Below, in pieces: positions 62,128 to 64,000 of a stretch of 64,000 bases of DNA; position 1 is the stretch's first letter; the number at the start of each line of letters is the position of its first letter. The DNA comes from Dehalococcoides mccartyi (lineage in GTDB: Bacteria; Chloroflexota; Dehalococcoidia; UBA2979): contig CAMBFG010000004.1 of the NCBI GenBank assembly GCA_945865925.1, forward strand, positions 172,659 through 236,658, read 5' to 3'. The notes below the pieces were generated by a model. It saw only the letters and a program-made list of their open reading frames with translations, made no database searches and was not told the DNA's origin. The position numbers were made by a program, and so were the translations under genes.

Positions 62128-62667
62128 TTGGCAAACGATGCCCGCCCAAAGCGGTCCGCGTCTCCCGATCAGGCCGACCGCCTCTCGGGCACCCTCGACC
62201 GCCTCGTGTTCTATTTCCGCAAGTGGTACGTCCAGCAGTGGAACGCCGACGTCCCCGCCGGGGGCTCCCTCATCGGACGCTACATGCTTGAGCGCCTCGC
62301 TACCTCCACCGAACCCTGGCGAATGAGCGACCTTGCCAGAGTCCTGGACACGAGTGGCCGCATGGTCACCTCGCTCGTCGACGCCTACGAGGCCGAAGGC
62401 ATCGTGCGACGTCGCGTCCACCCCACCGACCGCCGGGCGTTCCTGGTCGAGCTCGTCATCGCCCCAGCGGCAGCCCGTCTCCCGCTCCGCGAGTACCACC
62501 TCGGCGCCGCCACCCTCTTCAACGGTGTCAGCGCTGCCGATCGCGAAGTATTCCTGCGCGTGGCGGAACATCTCATCACGCAGTCTCGGCAGGCGCTCCT
62601 CCCGTCAGAGGACACCGAAGTGCCCACCGAACGTCGCGGGCGGAAAGTCGGCACGCAGCCGGAATGA
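62128..62667 (+). CDS. MarR-family transcriptional regulator
   Basis: A 179-residue winged-helix regulator. RLVFYFRKWYVQQWN is the first helix, ATSTEPWRMSDLARVLDTSGRMVTSLVDAYE the helix-turn-helix, and GIVRRRVHPTDRRAFLVEL the wing with Arg contacts. Start chosen is the TTG at 62128, six bases after an ACAGGAG ribosome site; a GTG at 62113 is in frame. It probably regulates itself, the coupled MBL gene and/or the divergent LLM gene. Ligand unknown. Confidence 0.85.
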   Translation: MANDARPKRSASPDQADRLSGTLDRLVFYFRKWYVQQWNADVPAGGSLIGRYMLERLATSTEPWRMSDLARVLDTSGRMVTSLVDAYEAEGIVRRRVHPTDRRAFLVELVIAPAAARLPLREYHLGAATLFNGVSAADREVFLRVAEHLITQSRQALLPSEDTEVPTERRGRKVGTQPE

Positions 62668-63692
62668 ACTCACCGATGTACTCCTCGGGCCCACGCGGGC
62701 CGATCATGAGCCCCATCCCTCTCCGTATCGCCGACAACAACCTCTGGCCCTTCCGGCTCGCCACCGGCGGCGTGCTGCTGGTCGACGCGGGGTGGGAGCC
62801 GGACGGGGATGTCGAGGCGTGGGGGAGCATTGAGGCGCAGGCTGCGGGCCTCGGATTCTCCGCACACGACGTGCGAGTCGTGGTGGTGACGCACGAGCAC
62901 ATCGACCACGCGGGGCTGGCGGCGCGGTGGGCACGCGAGGGCGCGCGGATCGTGGCGAGGCGCGCGGGGATGGCGGCGCTGGCGGCGGGCCTCGAGGGGT
63001 TGCGGGCGCAGCGGCACACGCGGGCGGCGGAACTCGCGAGGCAGGGCGCGCCTGCCGAGGTGGTGGCGGGACTGCTGGGGACGCGGACGGCGCAGCAGCG
63101 CTGGGAGCCGTGTCCTCTGGACGCCATCGACGCGGCCGAGGACAGCGGGTCGTGGGTGTTGGCGGACGGCCGCTCGTTACGCCTCGTGGCTGCGCCGGGG
63201 CACACGCCGGGGAACCTGGTTGCCGTCATTGAGGGTCCAGACGGCCTCGACCTGTGCTCTGGCGACACGCTGCTGCCGACGACGATCCCGACGCCGGGGC
63301 TGCACTTCCCGGGGGCCCTCGATGGCGACCCAACTCGATGGCCGTCGCTGCCGCCGTTCCTGCGCTCGGTGGCGGCGCTGCGAGCGCTGCCGGTGGCACG
63401 CATTCTCCCCGGACACGGCGAGGTGGTGGACGAGCCAACGAGGCTGTTCGCGCAGTTCGAGGCGCATCACGCGCGCCGCGGCGCACGCGTGCGGGGAGCC
63501 CTTGCCGCTGCGGGTACGGCGACGGCGTTCGAGGTGACGCGTGCGGTGTTCCCCCGGCTGCCGGACTCCCGCATCGGCCAGGCGATGACGGAGACGATCG
63601 GGCACCTCGATCTCCTCGCGGAGCAGGGCGCAGCGCATGCCGAAAGGGGCGACGACGGCGCGCGCATCGTGTGGCGGTGGGGCCTCGAGTAG
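62664..63692 (+). CDS. Metallo-beta-lactamase fold hydrolase
   Basis: A 342-residue MBL protein. The metal site is HEHIDH at 77-82, with further ligands in APGHTPGN and the GDT of LCSGDTLLPT. The distal His lies in LPGHGE near 250. The C-terminal 90 residues (RLFAQFEAHHARRGARVRG to WRWGLE) form a DNA/RNA-type winged tail as in LACTB2/flavin-independent MBL hydrolases. The ATG overlaps the marR stop (ATGA), so translation is coupled. Another ATG is at codon 15. Confidence 0.85.
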   Translation: MNSPMYSSGPRGPIMSPIPLRIADNNLWPFRLATGGVLLVDAGWEPDGDVEAWGSIEAQAAGLGFSAHDVRVVVVTHEHIDHAGLAARWAREGARIVARRAGMAALAAGLEGLRAQRHTRAAELARQGAPAEVVAGLLGTRTAQQRWEPCPLDAIDAAEDSGSWVLADGRSLRLVAAPGHTPGNLVAVIEGPDGLDLCSGDTLLPTTIPTPGLHFPGALDGDPTRWPSLPPFLRSVAALRALPVARILPGHGEVVDEPTRLFAQFEAHHARRGARVRGALAAAGTATAFEVTRAVFPRLPDSRIGQAMTETIGHLDLLAEQGAAHAERGDDGARIVWRWGLE

Positions 63693-64000
63693 TCGATACA
63701 CAGAGAATCGTGCGTGTGCGCACGTGAGCGGTGTTTGCGCTCACTCTCACGAAATGCGGACTCAGTAGTGTGGTCTTCACGCAGAGACGTGCGAAGCGGA
63801 CTCCACACCGCCTCGAACGTCGGGAAGCACAGAGACGGAGGTCGCGATGAGCAAGACCATCGACTGGCGCATCCTGGGGAAGACGCGGCACACTTCGGTC
63901 TAATGGAGGGTCACGCCATTGAAGTACCAACTGGCCGGTGACGAAGGCCGCCGGCAACTCCACTAATACCTGTCACAACCTCAGCACCCGGACCACAACG
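63693..64000. other. 308-base end region, no clear gene
   Basis: After the MBL gene I see no long frame. GTGAGCG and CGCTCAC (63724-63744) form a 7-base-pair inverted repeat around a 7-base loop, possibly an operator. A strong GGAGG ribosome-like site precedes ATG 63847, which opens an 18-codon frame ending TAA at 63903. An ATG overlaps that stop but opens only another 12 codons. These may be leader peptides or chance; the functional gene, if any, begins beyond the window. Confidence 0.4.

Overview
The window is one contiguous 64-kb piece of a GC-rich bacterial chromosome, densely packed with about 70 protein genes on both strands. I see no rRNA, tRNA, CRISPR array, transposase or phage gene. 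Gene content fits a peptidoglycan-making, aerobic or facultative Chloroflexota bacterium, possibly Dehalococcoidia/Tepidiforma-like. The reasons are the mixture of F420-type luciferase-like oxidoreductase, DehI, crotonyl-CoA reductase, DUF951, bifunctional-nuclease (DUF151) and MarR genes, frequent GTG/TTG starts and ATGA/GTGA overlaps. This assignment is inference; no marker gene here settles it.

Layout. 1-7960: a DehI-type dehalogenase, inositol-phosphatase and NIPSNAP-like cluster on the minus strand. Then on the plus strand come a DUF35 zinc-ribbon/thiolase-fold pair, a secreted metzincin protease, a DUF6886 protein and an acyl-CoA dehydrogenase. 8000-16000: an HNH nuclease, a GarR-type reductase, DUF1697, a zinc alcohol dehydrogenase, a MazEF-like toxin-antitoxin pair with two inverted repeats in front, a secreted TIM-barrel-like protein, a parS-like site, a cell-wall amidase and crotonyl-CoA carboxylase/reductase. 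16000-20100: a nitrogen block amt-glnB-glnD, in which GlnD would uridylylate GlnB at Tyr51. 20100-27000: a Dam-type methylase without a normal start, a soluble PAS histidine kinase with a receiver protein, and a 2-hydroxy/2-keto acid operon ending in a PD-(D/E)XK protein.

27000-40600: a Cys/His-rich small protein, Ogt, a membrane protein, an FMN/3Fe-4S glutamate-synthase-like protein, HAD and CNNM/CorC proteins, a methyltransferase and a hydrolase. An overlapping set of FGE-like gene, pabB and pabC (p-aminobenzoate branch of folate synthesis) follows, then rex with its own operator, mreB, a PPOX protein and murA with the Cys-to-Asp change. 40600-51700: the ATP synthase operon atpI-B-E-F-H-A-G-D-C followed by murA, with a DUF151 nuclease, DUF951, pyrF and murI upstream, and comB diverging. 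51700-64000: a MoxR/DUF58/DUF4129 unit, a DinB-like protein, a GltD-like Fe-S flavoprotein, a conserved unknown, an FmdB-like protein, CinA, a DUF2971-like protein, an F420/LLM oxidoreductase, and a divergent MarR/metallo-beta-lactamase pair.

Most genes are housekeeping or fatty/hydroxy-acid metabolism. The parts most worth a second look are the FGE-like protein lacking the copper cysteines and coupled to pabBC, the thiolase-fold protein whose nucleophile position is Gly, the roughly 110-residue insertion in ATP synthase subunit a, the dam gene whose promoter-like box lies inside the open frame, and the parS-like site.
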